Positions 27,170-35,831 of a stretch of DNA of 49,138 bases are shown here, in pieces. The notes beneath the pieces are model-generated. The model had not been told where the DNA came from. It worked only from the letters and a program-made list of their open reading frames with translations, and searched no databases. This DNA is from an uncultured Prevotellaceae bacterium (GTDB lineage: Bacteria > Bacteroidota > Bacteroidia > Bacteroidales > Bacteroidaceae). The translations under genes and the position numbers were made by a program. The first letter of the stretch is position 1; each line of letters opens with the position of its first letter. The DNA lies in NCBI GenBank assembly GCA_900320845.1, contig ONTS01000021.1:2421-51558 (forward strand), in the 5' to 3' direction.

Positions 27170-28564
27170 ATGACATTACTTATAGTTGCCATCATCGTCA
27201 TGGCGTATGTGCTCATAGCTTCCCAAAACCTGACGCACATCAACAAAGCTACCGTAGCCATATTTGCAGGCACTGTGGGATGGGTTATCTATATCTGTTT
27301 CGGAGCCGACTTTGTTCACAGTCAGTATAAAGCCGAGTATTTTGATTGGCTTAACGGAGCCACGTCAACAAGTCATGTCGTTAAGCAATATATTGCCGAA
27401 CATATCTTCCTGCCTTATGTAGCAAGGGCAGCAGAGATCGCTTTCTTCCTGCTCGCAACGATGAGCATTGCCGACGTTCTCATCACCAACGGATGTCTAG
27501 ACTATCTGCGTTCAAAGATGCGAACAAGGAACGCACGCAAACTGTTGTGGATGATTACAGCAGTAACCTTTATCATTTCGGCAAATTTGGACAACCTCAC
27601 CACAACCATTGTCATGCTGATGGTGATGCGAAACATCGTAGCCAACCGCCGACAGCGTATGCTCTACGGCTCAGCTATTGTCATCGCTGCCAACACGGGA
27701 GGCGCACTCACTGTCATCGGCGAGCCTACTGGTCTCTATTTGTGGAACATCAAGGCTGTCACTGCATCGCTATACTCATGGCACATGCTCTTCCCCGTAC
27801 TCATAGCATGGGCACTGCCGACATATCTCATAGGACGGATGCTACCCGACAGGGTTGATATAGTTTCCCAACTGTCTGCATACCGCGACAATAGCATTTC
27901 CAAATGGGTCTACGTTAAACAGTTTGTTATGCTATTCGTAGGCATTGGAGGACTGTGGACCATACCTACTCTCTACAACATCACACATCTCTCACCATTC
28001 CTCGGGGCACTATGTGTGCTGTCATTGCTCTGGCTCATCAACGAGCTGTTCAACCGACAGGTCATGGAGACAGGACAAACTGTCATACCACGCATACCGA
28101 AAGTACTACAGTTTGAGACAGTGCAGACTATACTCTTCGTCATCGGTATCATGCTTTCTATCGGAGTGGTTACAGAGACAGGTGCAGTGCAATGGCTGAC
28201 GGAGATACTCGACAACACATTCCACAACGTATGGCTCGGAGGAATGCTTGCAGCTGTAGTGAGCAGCGTACTAGACAACTTCGCAACCACCATATCCTTC
28301 TTCACATTCCACGATGTGGCTGACGCTTCAGTGTCCGCTACAAGTTTCTACGCCAACTTCATGCAGGATGGAAACTCATGGAATATCATCGCATACTGTG
28401 CCGCAGTAGGAGGCAACTTTCTCCTCATTGGCAGTATGAGTGGAATAGCATTGCTCAAGTCTGAGCGAATACCGCTCGGATGGTTCTTTAAGAATGTGGG
28501 ATGTAAAGCAATTCTTGGATGGGTATTGGGCTTTGCCGTCATGTATCTCATGACGCTCGTCTGA
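27170..28564 (+). CDS. nhaD: NhaD-type sodium/proton antiporter
   Basis: A 464-aa inner-membrane protein with about 12 hydrophobic segments, of the NhaD / ion-transporter superfamily. Family features seen are the conserved SANLDNLTTTIVMLMVMR and the matching late segment VSSVLDNFATTISFF, the two symmetry-related loops of this fold, and an ANTGGALTVIGEPTGLYLW region resembling the NhaD ion site. It exports Na+ in exchange for H+. In an organism using a sodium-pumping decarboxylase this fits sodium-cycle energetics (inference). It is translated 9 bp after the helicase, so co-transcribed. Confidence 0.92.
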   Translation: MTLLIVAIIVMAYVLIASQNLTHINKATVAIFAGTVGWVIYICFGADFVHSQYKAEYFDWLNGATSTSHVVKQYIAEHIFLPYVARAAEIAFFLLATMSIADVLITNGCLDYLRSKMRTRNARKLLWMITAVTFIISANLDNLTTTIVMLMVMRNIVANRRQRMLYGSAIVIAANTGGALTVIGEPTGLYLWNIKAVTASLYSWHMLFPVLIAWALPTYLIGRMLPDRVDIVSQLSAYRDNSISKWVYVKQFVMLFVGIGGLWTIPTLYNITHLSPFLGALCVLSLLWLINELFNRQVMETGQTVIPRIPKVLQFETVQTILFVIGIMLSIGVVTETGAVQWLTEILDNTFHNVWLGGMLAAVVSSVLDNFATTISFFTFHDVADASVSATSFYANFMQDGNSWNIIAYCAAVGGNFLLIGSMSGIALLKSERIPLGWFFKNVGCKAILGWVLGFAVMYLMTLV

Positions 28565-28680
28565 AGCACCTCGCCCCCACAGGCTGACATCACGAAACTA
28601 AAGAGGGATGCCTTTTGCACCCATCATACAATATCGTTCTACCCACACGTACTTTAATTCTATTTTTTCATTCTTCAACC

Positions 28681-29097
28681 ATGGATATCTGTCAAGCCTT
28701 TCAAGTAGCATTCCTCCGCAAACAGCAGAAGAATTGGCAAAAGATATATGTCCTAGTTGATATCCACGACACCATCTTCAAAGCTTGTTATCAACAAGAA
28801 GAACAGTTTCGTTTTTTTCCGCATGCCAAATATGTGCTGCAGAAACTATCGCAAAGAGATGATGTCTGCCTCATTCTGTGGAGCTCAGCCTACTCACAGG
28901 CGCTCAATACATACAGCGACTTTTTCAACAAGAATGGAATACAGTTCAACTATTTAAACAAAAATCCTGAAGTAGTCAATACATCGTTTCAGGATTTCAC
29001 CGATAAGTTATATTTCAATGTAGGCATTGATGATAAATTCGGATTCCAACCCCAAACCGATTGGAAAATCTTGAAGGAATATCTGAAAACCATTTAA
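28681..29097 (+). CDS. small HAD-superfamily-like protein
   Basis: A 138-aa protein when started at the ATG at 28681 (a TTG at 28615 would add 22 residues with no domain). The first beta strand carries KIYVLVDIHDTIF, the HAD motif-I position, but the second Asp is His29 (D27-I-H-D-T) and the Gly is Asp30. Motif II is in LILWSSAYSQAL (Ser/Thr and SS), and the end YFNVGIDDKFGFQ supplies the motif-IV Asp pair. A cap domain is minimal. It could be a phosphatase or nucleotidase of the DIHxT subtype; the substrate is unknown. It is last on this plus-strand run, 117 bp after nhaD. Confidence 0.7.
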   Translation: MDICQAFQVAFLRKQQKNWQKIYVLVDIHDTIFKACYQQEEQFRFFPHAKYVLQKLSQRDDVCLILWSSAYSQALNTYSDFFNKNGIQFNYLNKNPEVVNTSFQDFTDKLYFNVGIDDKFGFQPQTDWKILKEYLKTI

Positions 29098-29429
29098 ACC
29101 CTGCCCGAAATGTAATCTCAACGACTTTGGTTGGTAACAACACTGCATCTCTTTACCGAAAAGATTGTTCTAATTACCAGTTTACTGATATCGCATGTTA
29201 AGGGCTATATGGCACCTCTTTTTGGAATAGTTTTGTCTTACGAATAAGGTTAAGTCATCCTTTCAATGATGCTCAACATAGGTATACTTCCGATGAAACT
29301 AGCGATTCTTGCGCTATGGTCAGACCTGAATGTGTCTTTGATGGATGACAGGAAATAGAAAAATACTTATCGTCATTGCTGTCAATAAGTATTTTGTATG
29401 ATGTATTCGTATATGAGTTAGCCATCTTA
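29098..29429. other. intergenic region between HAD gene and GH25 gene
   Basis: About 330 bp between two convergent genes. Apart from the GH25 terminator (29360-29395) I see nothing in it; the overlapping short frames have no coding features. Confidence 0.55.
29360..29395 (-). terminator. terminator of the GH25 gene
   Basis: AAAATACTTAT (29360-29370) pairs perfectly with ATAAGTATTTT (29385-29395) around a 14-base loop. On the minus strand the stem is followed by TCTATT and preceded by the gene end at 29430. The T-rich downstream arm suits a factor-independent terminator. Confidence 0.65.
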
Positions 29430-30137
29430 TCAGTGTCCCCGTCGGCGGAAACGTATCTCGCGCATACCATGTTTACCCATAAAACGGCTCTTGTCTACAT
29501 AGGTATTCACACCATTGATGCGACCCTTACCTGTGTATTGCCACATAGTGATGTCGCGATCGTCAGCTAAACGAGGCTCATGTGCGGTGTATTGAGCAAT
29601 CATCAAGGGGTAACCATCGATTTTGCCCACAAGATAACGGTTGTAGAAATTCGTATAGGTGTACAACAAGGGTTTCTGACGGTATGCTTCTTCAACGAGA
29701 ACAATGAACTTTGTCAGACTATCGCAGAACGCATCGACGCTCATGGACTTTGGCATCACTTCAATGTCTATCATCGGTATCAGGTCTTGGTCGGCAGGAC
29801 GACACTGTGCCATAAAATTCTCCAACTGCCAAGCCTGAGGTACCAACGGCCGGTAGAAATGATAAGAGCCAACCTTCAAACCATTGTGGTGCGCCATCTC
29901 AATGTTGTGCTTATATTTTACATCAACATGGTCCTTGCCTTCGGTGGCTTTCAAGTAAACGTACATCATCTTGCTATTGTTGCCTACTGCATCCCAAAAG
30001 ACTTCTCCCTGGTAACGACTCATGTCGAGACCATGTATGTGGTCGCATGTGTCTTCACACATCACATAGGGATTTTGTGCGAATAATGATGTTGCTGTGA
30101 GCAGGGACAATAGGAAAAAAATAATATAGCGTCTCAT
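29430..30137 (-). CDS. GH25-family lysozyme (secreted)
   Basis: A 235-aa protein with a signal peptide (1-21, ending LFAQN) and a GH25 muramidase domain (about 35-225). The family residues are visible: HGLDMSRYQG with D38, YLKATEG with E66, and the catalytic Asp/Glu pair in PMIDIEV (D124, E126); TYTNFYNRYL and MWQYTGKGRINGV close the fold. It cleaves the MurNAc-GlcNAc bond of peptidoglycan, so it is either a wall-remodelling or a defensive enzyme. It has its own exact promoter and terminator, so it is monocistronic. Confidence 0.93.
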   Translation of the reverse strand: MRRYIIFFLLSLLTATSLFAQNPYVMCEDTCDHIHGLDMSRYQGEVFWDAVGNNSKMMYVYLKATEGKDHVDVKYKHNIEMAHHNGLKVGSYHFYRPLVPQAWQLENFMAQCRPADQDLIPMIDIEVMPKSMSVDAFCDSLTKFIVLVEEAYRQKPLLYTYTNFYNRYLVGKIDGYPLMIAQYTAHEPRLADDRDITMWQYTGKGRINGVNTYVDKSRFMGKHGMREIRFRRRGH

Positions 30138-30176
30138 ATCAATAGGCTTACAGATGGGTGATTTTTATTTCGGATG

Positions 30177-30207
30177 CAAAGGTAAGTATAATATCAGTTA
30201 CTGCAAA
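30177..30207 (-). promoter_or_regulatory. exact Bacteroidota promoter for the GH25 gene
   Basis: Minus strand: TTTG (30204-30207), a 19-base spacer, then TACCTTTG (30177-30184). Both boxes and the spacing match the consensus exactly. The predicted start is near 30170; the start codon is at 30137. Confidence 0.8.
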
Positions 30208-30317
30208 ATGCCGAACAAACTATAACGTTCGCATCCGACTCGGAGGCCTACTGATAAGTACTTATAAAACAAAGCGTTCGTAGATAATTTTGTCTATCTC
30301 CAAACGCTTTAGGTTTG

Positions 30318-30405
30318 CGGAAAGGACAGGATTCGAACCTGCGAAGCGCTTTCGACGCTTACACGCTTTCCAGGCGTGCCTCTTCAACCACTCGAGCACC
30401 TTTCC
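30318..30405 (-). tRNA. tRNA-Ser (anticodon GGA)
   Basis: An 88-nt class II tRNA on the minus strand. The acceptor stem is GGAAAGG paired with CCTTTCC, discriminator G. The D-arm begins TGCTCGAGTGGTTGAAGAG. The anticodon arm CACGC-CTGGAAA-GCGTG gives anticodon GGA, reading UCC/UCU. A long variable arm (GCGTCGAAAGCGC) is typical of serine. The T-arm GCAGGTTCGAATCCTGT is canonical. The 3' CCA is not encoded (CAA follows), so it must be added after transcription. Confidence 0.95.
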
Positions 30406-30486
30406 AAAGTCTACGCTCTGCTATCATTGGATGAAATGTCGTGCGAACGGTATTTGCTATGAGTATGATTTTCGGCAAAGCGAATG

Positions 30487-30517
30487 CAAAGGTATGGATT
30501 GTTTTTGAATAAGCAAG
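30487..30517 (-). promoter_or_regulatory. promoter for tRNA-Ser
   Basis: Minus strand: CTTG (30514-30517, one mismatch to TTTG), 19-base spacer, TACCTTTG (30487-30494). The start would be near 30480, about 75 bases before the mature tRNA 5' end at 30405. Confidence 0.6.
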
Positions 30518-30697
30518 CACAGAAAGCAAAAAACTTGGCGTACCAGTCTGCACATCTCACAGACATGGTTCAAATTTATGCCGATTGAAGTCGCTGCTTT
30601 GACGGAAAATATAGGTAATTTTGCAACATGTGCATAAACCTTCGGTGTACTGTCAACGAAGTGTTGAGGTAGTAAACAGCACGCATCATATTATAGT

Positions 30698-31645
30698 ATG
30701 AAAGAAAGAAAACGTATCTATATATGGGCTTTCGCATCAATCATTGTGTTGCTGGCCATCACTTTGACAGGGGGAAGCCTGTATCTGATGGACTATGCCC
30801 TGGCGCCTAATCCTGAACGGACGGATACTGCGGCAGCGATTAGACGTCAGATGAAGAACCATCCAGAGATAAACGAATGGTGGGACAGCCTCCGTCATGC
30901 CCATGCGGTGCGCGATACGTTTATGACTATGCCGACGGGAGAGCGTCACCATGCGCTATATATAAATAAAGGTGTACAAAAGACAGCCCTTGTCATTCAT
31001 GGATGGCGTGGCTGTTCATACGATTTCCTCTTCCTTGCCTATGTGTACGAGCGTTGTCTTGGCTACAACGTTGTCTTGCCAGATCTTCATGCACATGGAC
31101 TCAGCGAAGGGAAAGCCATAAATATGGGGTGGAAAGACCGTGATGATATGATGCAGTGGCTGCAGGTGTATGCCACTGACACTATGGTGGTACATGGAGT
31201 CTCCATGGGTGCGGCAACAGCTATGATGCTTTCTGCTGTCAAAATGCCCGAAAAGGTGACCGAGGTGCATATAATAGAGGATTGCGGATATACCAGTGTA
31301 TGGAACGAGTTTGTCTGGCAGCTCAAAGAAGAGTTCGGACTCCCAGCCTTTCCCTTGCTGACTGTAGCCAGCGCATTGACGAAACTGCGGTATGGATGGA
31401 GTTTCGGACAAGCTTCAGCACTGCAACAGGTTAGATATTCATCCTATCCCATTTTCTTTATACACGGCGATAGTGACTCATTCGTGCCTACTGAAATGGT
31501 ATATAGGCTCTATGATGCCAAACCGGACAAGAAACGCTTATGGATAACATCCAATACGGAGCATGCGTTGTCTTACAACAATCACAAAGAGGAATATGTC
31601 AGGAGGATACGAGACTTTATAGAAACTCCTGCCGACAAGATGTAG
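30698..31645 (+). CDS. membrane-anchored alpha/beta hydrolase
   Basis: A 315-aa protein with an N-terminal signal anchor (about 8-32) and an alpha/beta hydrolase fold. The nucleophile elbow is HGVSMGAA (S169), the oxyanion region ALVIHGWRGCS, the acid is in FFIHGDSDSFVP (D258 or D260) and the base is H289 in SNTEHALS. It resembles the YqkD/FrsA-like cephalosporin C deacetylase-like hydrolases of Bacteroidota. The active site probably faces the periplasm. The substrate is unknown. The gene stands alone; a short hairpin (31649-31668, GGAAAAG/CTTTTTCC) just past the stop may end it. Confidence 0.88.
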   Translation: MKERKRIYIWAFASIIVLLAITLTGGSLYLMDYALAPNPERTDTAAAIRRQMKNHPEINEWWDSLRHAHAVRDTFMTMPTGERHHALYINKGVQKTALVIHGWRGCSYDFLFLAYVYERCLGYNVVLPDLHAHGLSEGKAINMGWKDRDDMMQWLQVYATDTMVVHGVSMGAATAMMLSAVKMPEKVTEVHIIEDCGYTSVWNEFVWQLKEEFGLPAFPLLTVASALTKLRYGWSFGQASALQQVRYSSYPIFFIHGDSDSFVPTEMVYRLYDAKPDKKRLWITSNTEHALSYNNHKEEYVRRIRDFIETPADKM

Positions 31646-31648
31646 CGT

Positions 31649-31668
31649 GGAAAAGAAGAGCTTTTTCC
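31649..31668 (+). terminator. short hairpin after the hydrolase gene
   Basis: GGAAAAG and CTTTTTCC form a small stem with a loop of about 5 bases, and the stem itself supplies a short T run. Weak candidate. Confidence 0.35.
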
Positions 31669-31883
31669 GCAAAGTAAACATGAAAGACACTTGTCCTTAA
31701 AAGCGCTTTGATTCTTCCATTAACCCATGTGTGCAAAAAAGCATAGATATGACATGGTTTCTTATCTTCGCATAGAAGATGATATACCCGGTTGTAACAA
31801 CTGTTAGAGAAAAAGCATGTATTGGTTCAAAATGTCCAACAATGATAGAGTATGGTAGATGCAATGCCTACAAAATAAAAAGC

Positions 31884-31915
31884 GATGGCATGTGTCAGCA
31901 AGAGCACATGCCATC
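31884..31915 (-). terminator. rho-independent terminator of the rprXY-alaX-hypothetical unit
   Basis: GATGGCATGTG (31884-31894) pairs perfectly with CACATGCCATC (31905-31915) across a 10-base loop. On the minus strand the stem is followed by GCTTTTTATTTTG, a good T tract. It sits 8 bases past the stop of the 31923-32780 gene. Confidence 0.85.
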
Positions 31916-31922
31916 AGTATGC

Positions 31923-32780
31923 CTATTCTTCAATCGCCTCAATACGTTTGTTGAAACTATTCCACAACAATGGTAAGGCTTCGCGCGGAGCATAGCGCAG
32001 GGTTATTCGTCGTGAGAACATACGTTGACCACTGTAATAGCGCGGAGAGTTGGATGTGAGCGGAAGTAGGATAGCCTTACTGAGCGAACGGGGCTTGCGT
32101 GCCACCTTCTCAATACGTGCCAACAACTTGTGGAGAGCCACATAGAGCATAGAGGCTGCCTTCGGATGAGGACGGTATTCGTATTGTATCTCGTCGGCAT
32201 CTATCTTGAACACCTCAGTCAGTATCGTTGTCAACCAATTCACAGGTTTACTGAGATGCACCTGTTGTATCCACATCTCTAATTTGGGATAGTCTATTTG
32301 ATCACCCTTCTCTTTCAGCATGGTACCCAATCTCAACAGCGACGGCATGTGTAAGCTTCCACCAATGAGTTGCTCTGCATTATAGACCATGAGGCTGAAG
32401 TATTCCCATGTAGCTGGCGCTTTGTCGACATCCGTCTCATCTGCATCGTGAATCGCTTGAAGCTTACGATTGAGGTGTCTGTTACAAAAAGAAGCATATT
32501 GTACTTCCTCGTGTTGCTGACGGGTAACAACATGCTCATCATTATGGATTGTTGTGGTGACAGGACGGCTGTTGCGGTGTGCACTGAGGAGTAGCTTCTT
32601 GGCTTTGGCAGCAACAGTACGCTTCTCTTGAGGCATCATCGTCTCAGCATCAAGACCTAACGCCATAAGCAACATTGCAACTTGTTGCCATTTGTAGTTT
32701 GACATTGGTTGCAGTTCACGTTCTTGAGCGAATGTTTGGTTACACACAAGATCTATTAGGTTGCGGATGATGATGTGCAT
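31923..32780 (-). CDS. conserved hypothetical protein, 285 aa
   Basis: No domain recognised. A mostly helical soluble protein: MHIIIRNLIDLVCNQTF at the N-terminus, a basic patch around RTVAAKAKKLLLSAHRN, a middle region with ATWEYFSLMVYNAEQLIGG and a C-terminal basic beta-rich end (RRITLRYAPREALPLLW). There is no signal peptide or membrane helix. The frame is open upstream to 32864, overlapping alaX; I chose the ATG at 32780, which lies 37 bp after the alaX stop and starts at a plausible helix. Last gene of the rprX-rprY-alaX run, followed by a strong terminator. Confidence 0.7.
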   Translation of the reverse strand: MHIIIRNLIDLVCNQTFAQERELQPMSNYKWQQVAMLLMALGLDAETMMPQEKRTVAAKAKKLLLSAHRNSRPVTTTIHNDEHVVTRQQHEEVQYASFCNRHLNRKLQAIHDADETDVDKAPATWEYFSLMVYNAEQLIGGSLHMPSLLRLGTMLKEKGDQIDYPKLEMWIQQVHLSKPVNWLTTILTEVFKIDADEIQYEYRPHPKAASMLYVALHKLLARIEKVARKPRSLSKAILLPLTSNSPRYYSGQRMFSRRITLRYAPREALPLLWNSFNKRIEAIEE

Positions 32781-32817
32781 GGTGAAGTAAGAGGGTGTAG
32801 AAAGGTTGTGCCGGCTT

Positions 32818-33276
32818 TCAGCCAATGGTCTTGTAGCGTATGCGGAAGGTGTGAGTGGCCTCATCCCAGTTGGTGCCTAAGACTTCGAAACGTCCTATCT
32901 GTGCTGTCGACCGGACATGTTTGCCCAAACAGGGGCACACATCATAATCACCGATGTGAACGAGACGTATCTCGTCGTCGGCATCTTCGGGCAGACGGCT
33001 TACATCAATGCCTTCCGGAAGGTGTTCTCTATCGGTGGTTTCGTAACTTACCGGAAGGTCTGCTTCTATTAAGTCGTTTATGCGTTGCTCTATTTCCCGC
33101 TCTGCTTTGCGGTCGGGTTTCTGCGAAAGATGGTAGTTTATCTTGCTCTTCTTGCGTTCCACATGTGCATTGTTGGAACGTTCGCAGCCAAACATACGCA
33201 TCATAGTCTGGTTGAGCAGGTGTTCTGCCGTGTGCGCAGGGGGAAACTCATCCTTGTTATGCTCATTGAAAGCCAT
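32818..33276 (-). CDS. stand-alone alanyl-tRNA editing domain (AlaX-like)
   Basis: A 152-aa protein with the zinc-site motifs of the AlaRS/ThrRS second additional domain: HTAEH (H15, H19) and CxxxH (C116, H120 in CPCLGKH). It lacks any synthetase catalytic core. Such proteins hydrolyse mischarged tRNAs (Ser- or Gly-tRNA-Ala, or Ser-tRNA-Thr) in trans. At 152 aa it corresponds to the short AlaX class. It is encoded 17 bp after rprY on the same strand, an unexpected partner for a two-component system. Confidence 0.85.
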   Translation of the reverse strand: MAFNEHNKDEFPPAHTAEHLLNQTMMRMFGCERSNNAHVERKKSKINYHLSQKPDRKAEREIEQRINDLIEADLPVSYETTDREHLPEGIDVSRLPEDADDEIRLVHIGDYDVCPCLGKHVRSTAQIGRFEVLGTNWDEATHTFRIRYKTIG

Positions 33277-33293
33277 AGATACAGGTGTTATGC

Positions 33294-33998
33294 TTAGTCA
33301 ATGGTCTCGTTAGGTGCAATGAGTTTGTAACCCTTACCGTGGATGTTGATAATTTCCACCTGCGGGTCGTCTCGCAATATTTTACGAAGCTTGGTGATAT
33401 ACACGTCCATGGAGCGTGCGTTAAAGTAGTTGTCGTCCACCCAGATTGTCTTCAGGGCGTACTCACGCTGCAACATGTCGTTCATGTGCGAGCAAAGCAT
33501 TGCCAACAGATCATTCTCTTTAGTGGTGAGCTTAATCTGTTTGTCGTCGATGGTGAGTAACTGCTTCTGCGCATTAAGTGTAAATCTGCCAAAATGATAT
33601 ACAAAGGTGTCACGCTTCTGCTTGCCTTTCACTCTACGCATGACGGCCTCAATGCGCCACACCAGTTCTTCCATGGAGAATGGCTTGGTGATGTAGTCGT
33701 CTGCACCCAAGCGGAAGCCTTCCAAAATATCTTCTTTCAGCTGTTTTGCAGTCAAAAAGATAATAGGTATGTTGGGATTTACCTTTTTAATGTCGTTAGC
33801 GAGGGTGAAACCGTCTTTAATCGGCATCATCACATCAAGGATACATATATCAAAACGACTATGCATGAACTCCTTATATCCTGCTTCGCCGTCAGGGCAG
33901 AGGATAGATTCATATCCTTTTACTTCTAAATATTCGCGAAGTAACATACCGAGGTTCTCATCGTCTTCGCAAAGGAGGATTCTTACTTTTTCTTCCAT
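33294..33998 (-). CDS. rprY: response regulator RprY
   Basis: A 234-aa OmpR/PhoB-type regulator. The receiver domain (1-120) has the acidic pair E11/D12, phospho-acceptor D55 (ICILDVMMPIKDG) and K85 in FLTAK. The C-terminal winged helix (about 135-232) contains LTTKENDLLAMLC and NARSMDVYITKLRKIL. The sequence matches the Bacteroides RprY type. It is encoded 62 bp after the kinase and followed closely by alaX. The kinase partner is RprX. Confidence 0.93.
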   Translation of the reverse strand: MEEKVRILLCEDDENLGMLLREYLEVKGYESILCPDGEAGYKEFMHSRFDICILDVMMPIKDGFTLANDIKKVNPNIPIIFLTAKQLKEDILEGFRLGADDYITKPFSMEELVWRIEAVMRRVKGKQKRDTFVYHFGRFTLNAQKQLLTIDDKQIKLTTKENDLLAMLCSHMNDMLQREYALKTIWVDDNYFNARSMDVYITKLRKILRDDPQVEIINIHGKGYKLIAPNETID

Positions 33999-34060
33999 AG
34001 TGATAGTTTTTTATGGGGTTAGTATTATTGTTGGCAAATGTTGCTGAAACAGTTTTAAAC

Positions 34061-35566
34061 CTACTGTTGTGCTGCAAGGGGCAGTTTGATGGTAAATGTT
34101 GTTCCTTTACCATATTCGCTCTCCACATTCACTTCGCCTTGATGAAGGGTGACAACATTTCTTACGTAGGCCAGCCCCAGGCCGAAGCCTTTAATGTCGT
34201 GTCGGTTGCCCGTATGGATACGGTAGAATTTGTCAAATATCTTTTTAATATTCTCTCTTTTAATTCCCATTCCGTTGTCGCTGATGCTGATATATACATG
34301 ACGGTCTTCATTCCATGTACGCAACATCAGGTGTAAAGGCCTTTCCGCATTCCTATATTTAATGGCGTTGTCCATGATGTTGTTAATAGTGTTGGTGATA
34401 TGCATCTCATCAGCGTATATTACGGAGTCGACTGCCTCAATGTTGAGGTTGATTTTACCTTCGGTGTGCTCCACACGCAACTGAAAAGCATTAGCGGCAG
34501 TCTCCAATATCTCGTTAATGTCCAACTCTTTTTTCTTTAATACCGTATTCTGTCTGTCAAACATGGACATTTGCAGAACAGAATCGACCAGGAATCTGAG
34601 TCGGCGTGTCTCGTCATTGATGATTCCACCAAGATGTTGCATCATCTTTTCGTTTTTGCTCATAGAACCATCACTCAGCATTTGGGCTGCAAGCGAGATG
34701 CTGGAGATAGGTGTTTTGAGCTCATGCGTCATATTGCTCACAAAATCGTTCTTCATTTCGTTGTACTTTTTCTGGCGGAACAGAGCGATAATGGTGAATA
34801 CAAAAACAATGAGAAGGATGAAAGTAAAAATGACAGCAGGAATCATAAAGCTGACAGAGGAGAACAGATATTTGTTCAGCGTGGGGAAGTGTATGTGTAT
34901 CTGTCCTGTATTGGTCTCCGGGTCATTCTGGAATATGACGCGACTGTACGTCTGTTCGCTGCCATCTTCTTCGTAATCTGAGCAGCGATATATCTCTCTG
35001 TTGTCCTGTGTGGTAATAGTTACATGGAAAGGGATGTCAATACCGTTGTTGTGTAGTTCAGTACGGACATTTTGTTCCAACATTGCAATGTTAACCCTGC
35101 TCTGTAGCGGTTCGTTGCTTGCGGAATATAAGATATTGATGATAACTTCGTCAAGCAAAGCTTTCTGATAGATGTATCTGTTGCGAAACTGTTGCTGCCT
35201 TTTCAGCACATCGTCATACGTCTGTTGCTGAGCTTTTCTAAGTATAAGTCCCTTCGACGCCTGTCCCGGGGGGACCTTTTGCGTCTTCCGTTGGAAGGGG
35301 GTGCTGCCTTCTTCTTGCAGCCCTTCTTTTTCATCAGTCCATAACGGTGAGCGTTGCGAGTTCTGCACGTCCTGTTCTAGGGCATGGAGCGTTTCGTTTA
35401 GTTCAAGTCTATGACACGCAACATACAGCGAACGATTGACAAGCTCGTCAAATTGCTCGTGTTTCATGTTCACCATCTCGTCAATATAGCGTATCTGCAA
35501 TAGCAGAAGGGCTATAAATGAGAGGCCCATGATAAAGATGATGATACTGATGGTGCGTTTTTTCAT
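34061..35566 (-). CDS. rprX: sensor histidine kinase RprX
   Basis: A 501-aa membrane kinase. Helix 1 is at about 10-26 and helix 2 at about 237-262, with a periplasmic domain of about 200 residues between. The HisKA phospho-acceptor is H281 in NMTHELKTPISSI. The ATPase domain (about 385-500) has the N box NIMDNAIKY, SDNGMGI and GFGLGLAYVRN. There is no HAMP domain. Pairing with RprY on the same strand supports the RprX identity. In Bacteroides RprXY was found through effects on tetracycline-related gene expression; the native signal is not established by the sequence. Confidence 0.93.
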   Translation of the reverse strand: MKKRTISIIIFIMGLSFIALLLLQIRYIDEMVNMKHEQFDELVNRSLYVACHRLELNETLHALEQDVQNSQRSPLWTDEKEGLQEEGSTPFQRKTQKVPPGQASKGLILRKAQQQTYDDVLKRQQQFRNRYIYQKALLDEVIINILYSASNEPLQSRVNIAMLEQNVRTELHNNGIDIPFHVTITTQDNREIYRCSDYEEDGSEQTYSRVIFQNDPETNTGQIHIHFPTLNKYLFSSVSFMIPAVIFTFILLIVFVFTIIALFRQKKYNEMKNDFVSNMTHELKTPISSISLAAQMLSDGSMSKNEKMMQHLGGIINDETRRLRFLVDSVLQMSMFDRQNTVLKKKELDINEILETAANAFQLRVEHTEGKINLNIEAVDSVIYADEMHITNTINNIMDNAIKYRNAERPLHLMLRTWNEDRHVYISISDNGMGIKRENIKKIFDKFYRIHTGNRHDIKGFGLGLAYVRNVVTLHQGEVNVESEYGKGTTFTIKLPLAAQQ

Positions 35567-35593
35567 CGTTGTCTATACTCCGTTAGGACTCTA

Positions 35594-35601
35594 CAAAAGT
35601 A
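35594..35601 (-). promoter_or_regulatory. -7 promoter box for rprX
   Basis: TACTTTTG on the minus strand, an exact TAnnTTTG match, 28 bases before the rprX start codon. No clear -33 box at 19-21 bases. Confidence 0.45.
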
Positions 35602-35784
35602 GAACAATAGCTTGTAACTCCTTCCTAAAGTGTTAAATTTTTACTGTAATTTATAATTTTTTAGTATAAAACATTTTTGTTTGACTTATTTTAATATCTA
35701 ATTTTCGATTATTAGCAATTTATTGTGGATTGTTTGTTGATTGGAATGGAATAATCTGAAAAGCAATCGAGTAATGGAGCTGAA

Positions 35785-35818
35785 AAAAGGAGAAACTATG
35801 TTGTGTGTATCTCCTTTT
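35785..35818 (-). terminator. terminator of the ECF sigma operon
   Basis: AAAAGGAGA (35785-35793) pairs with TCTCCTTTT (35810-35818) around a 16-base loop, 14 bases past the stop of the Spy-like gene; on the minus strand the stem ends in a T run. Confidence 0.65.
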
Positions 35819-35831
35819 ATATAACTTTTAT

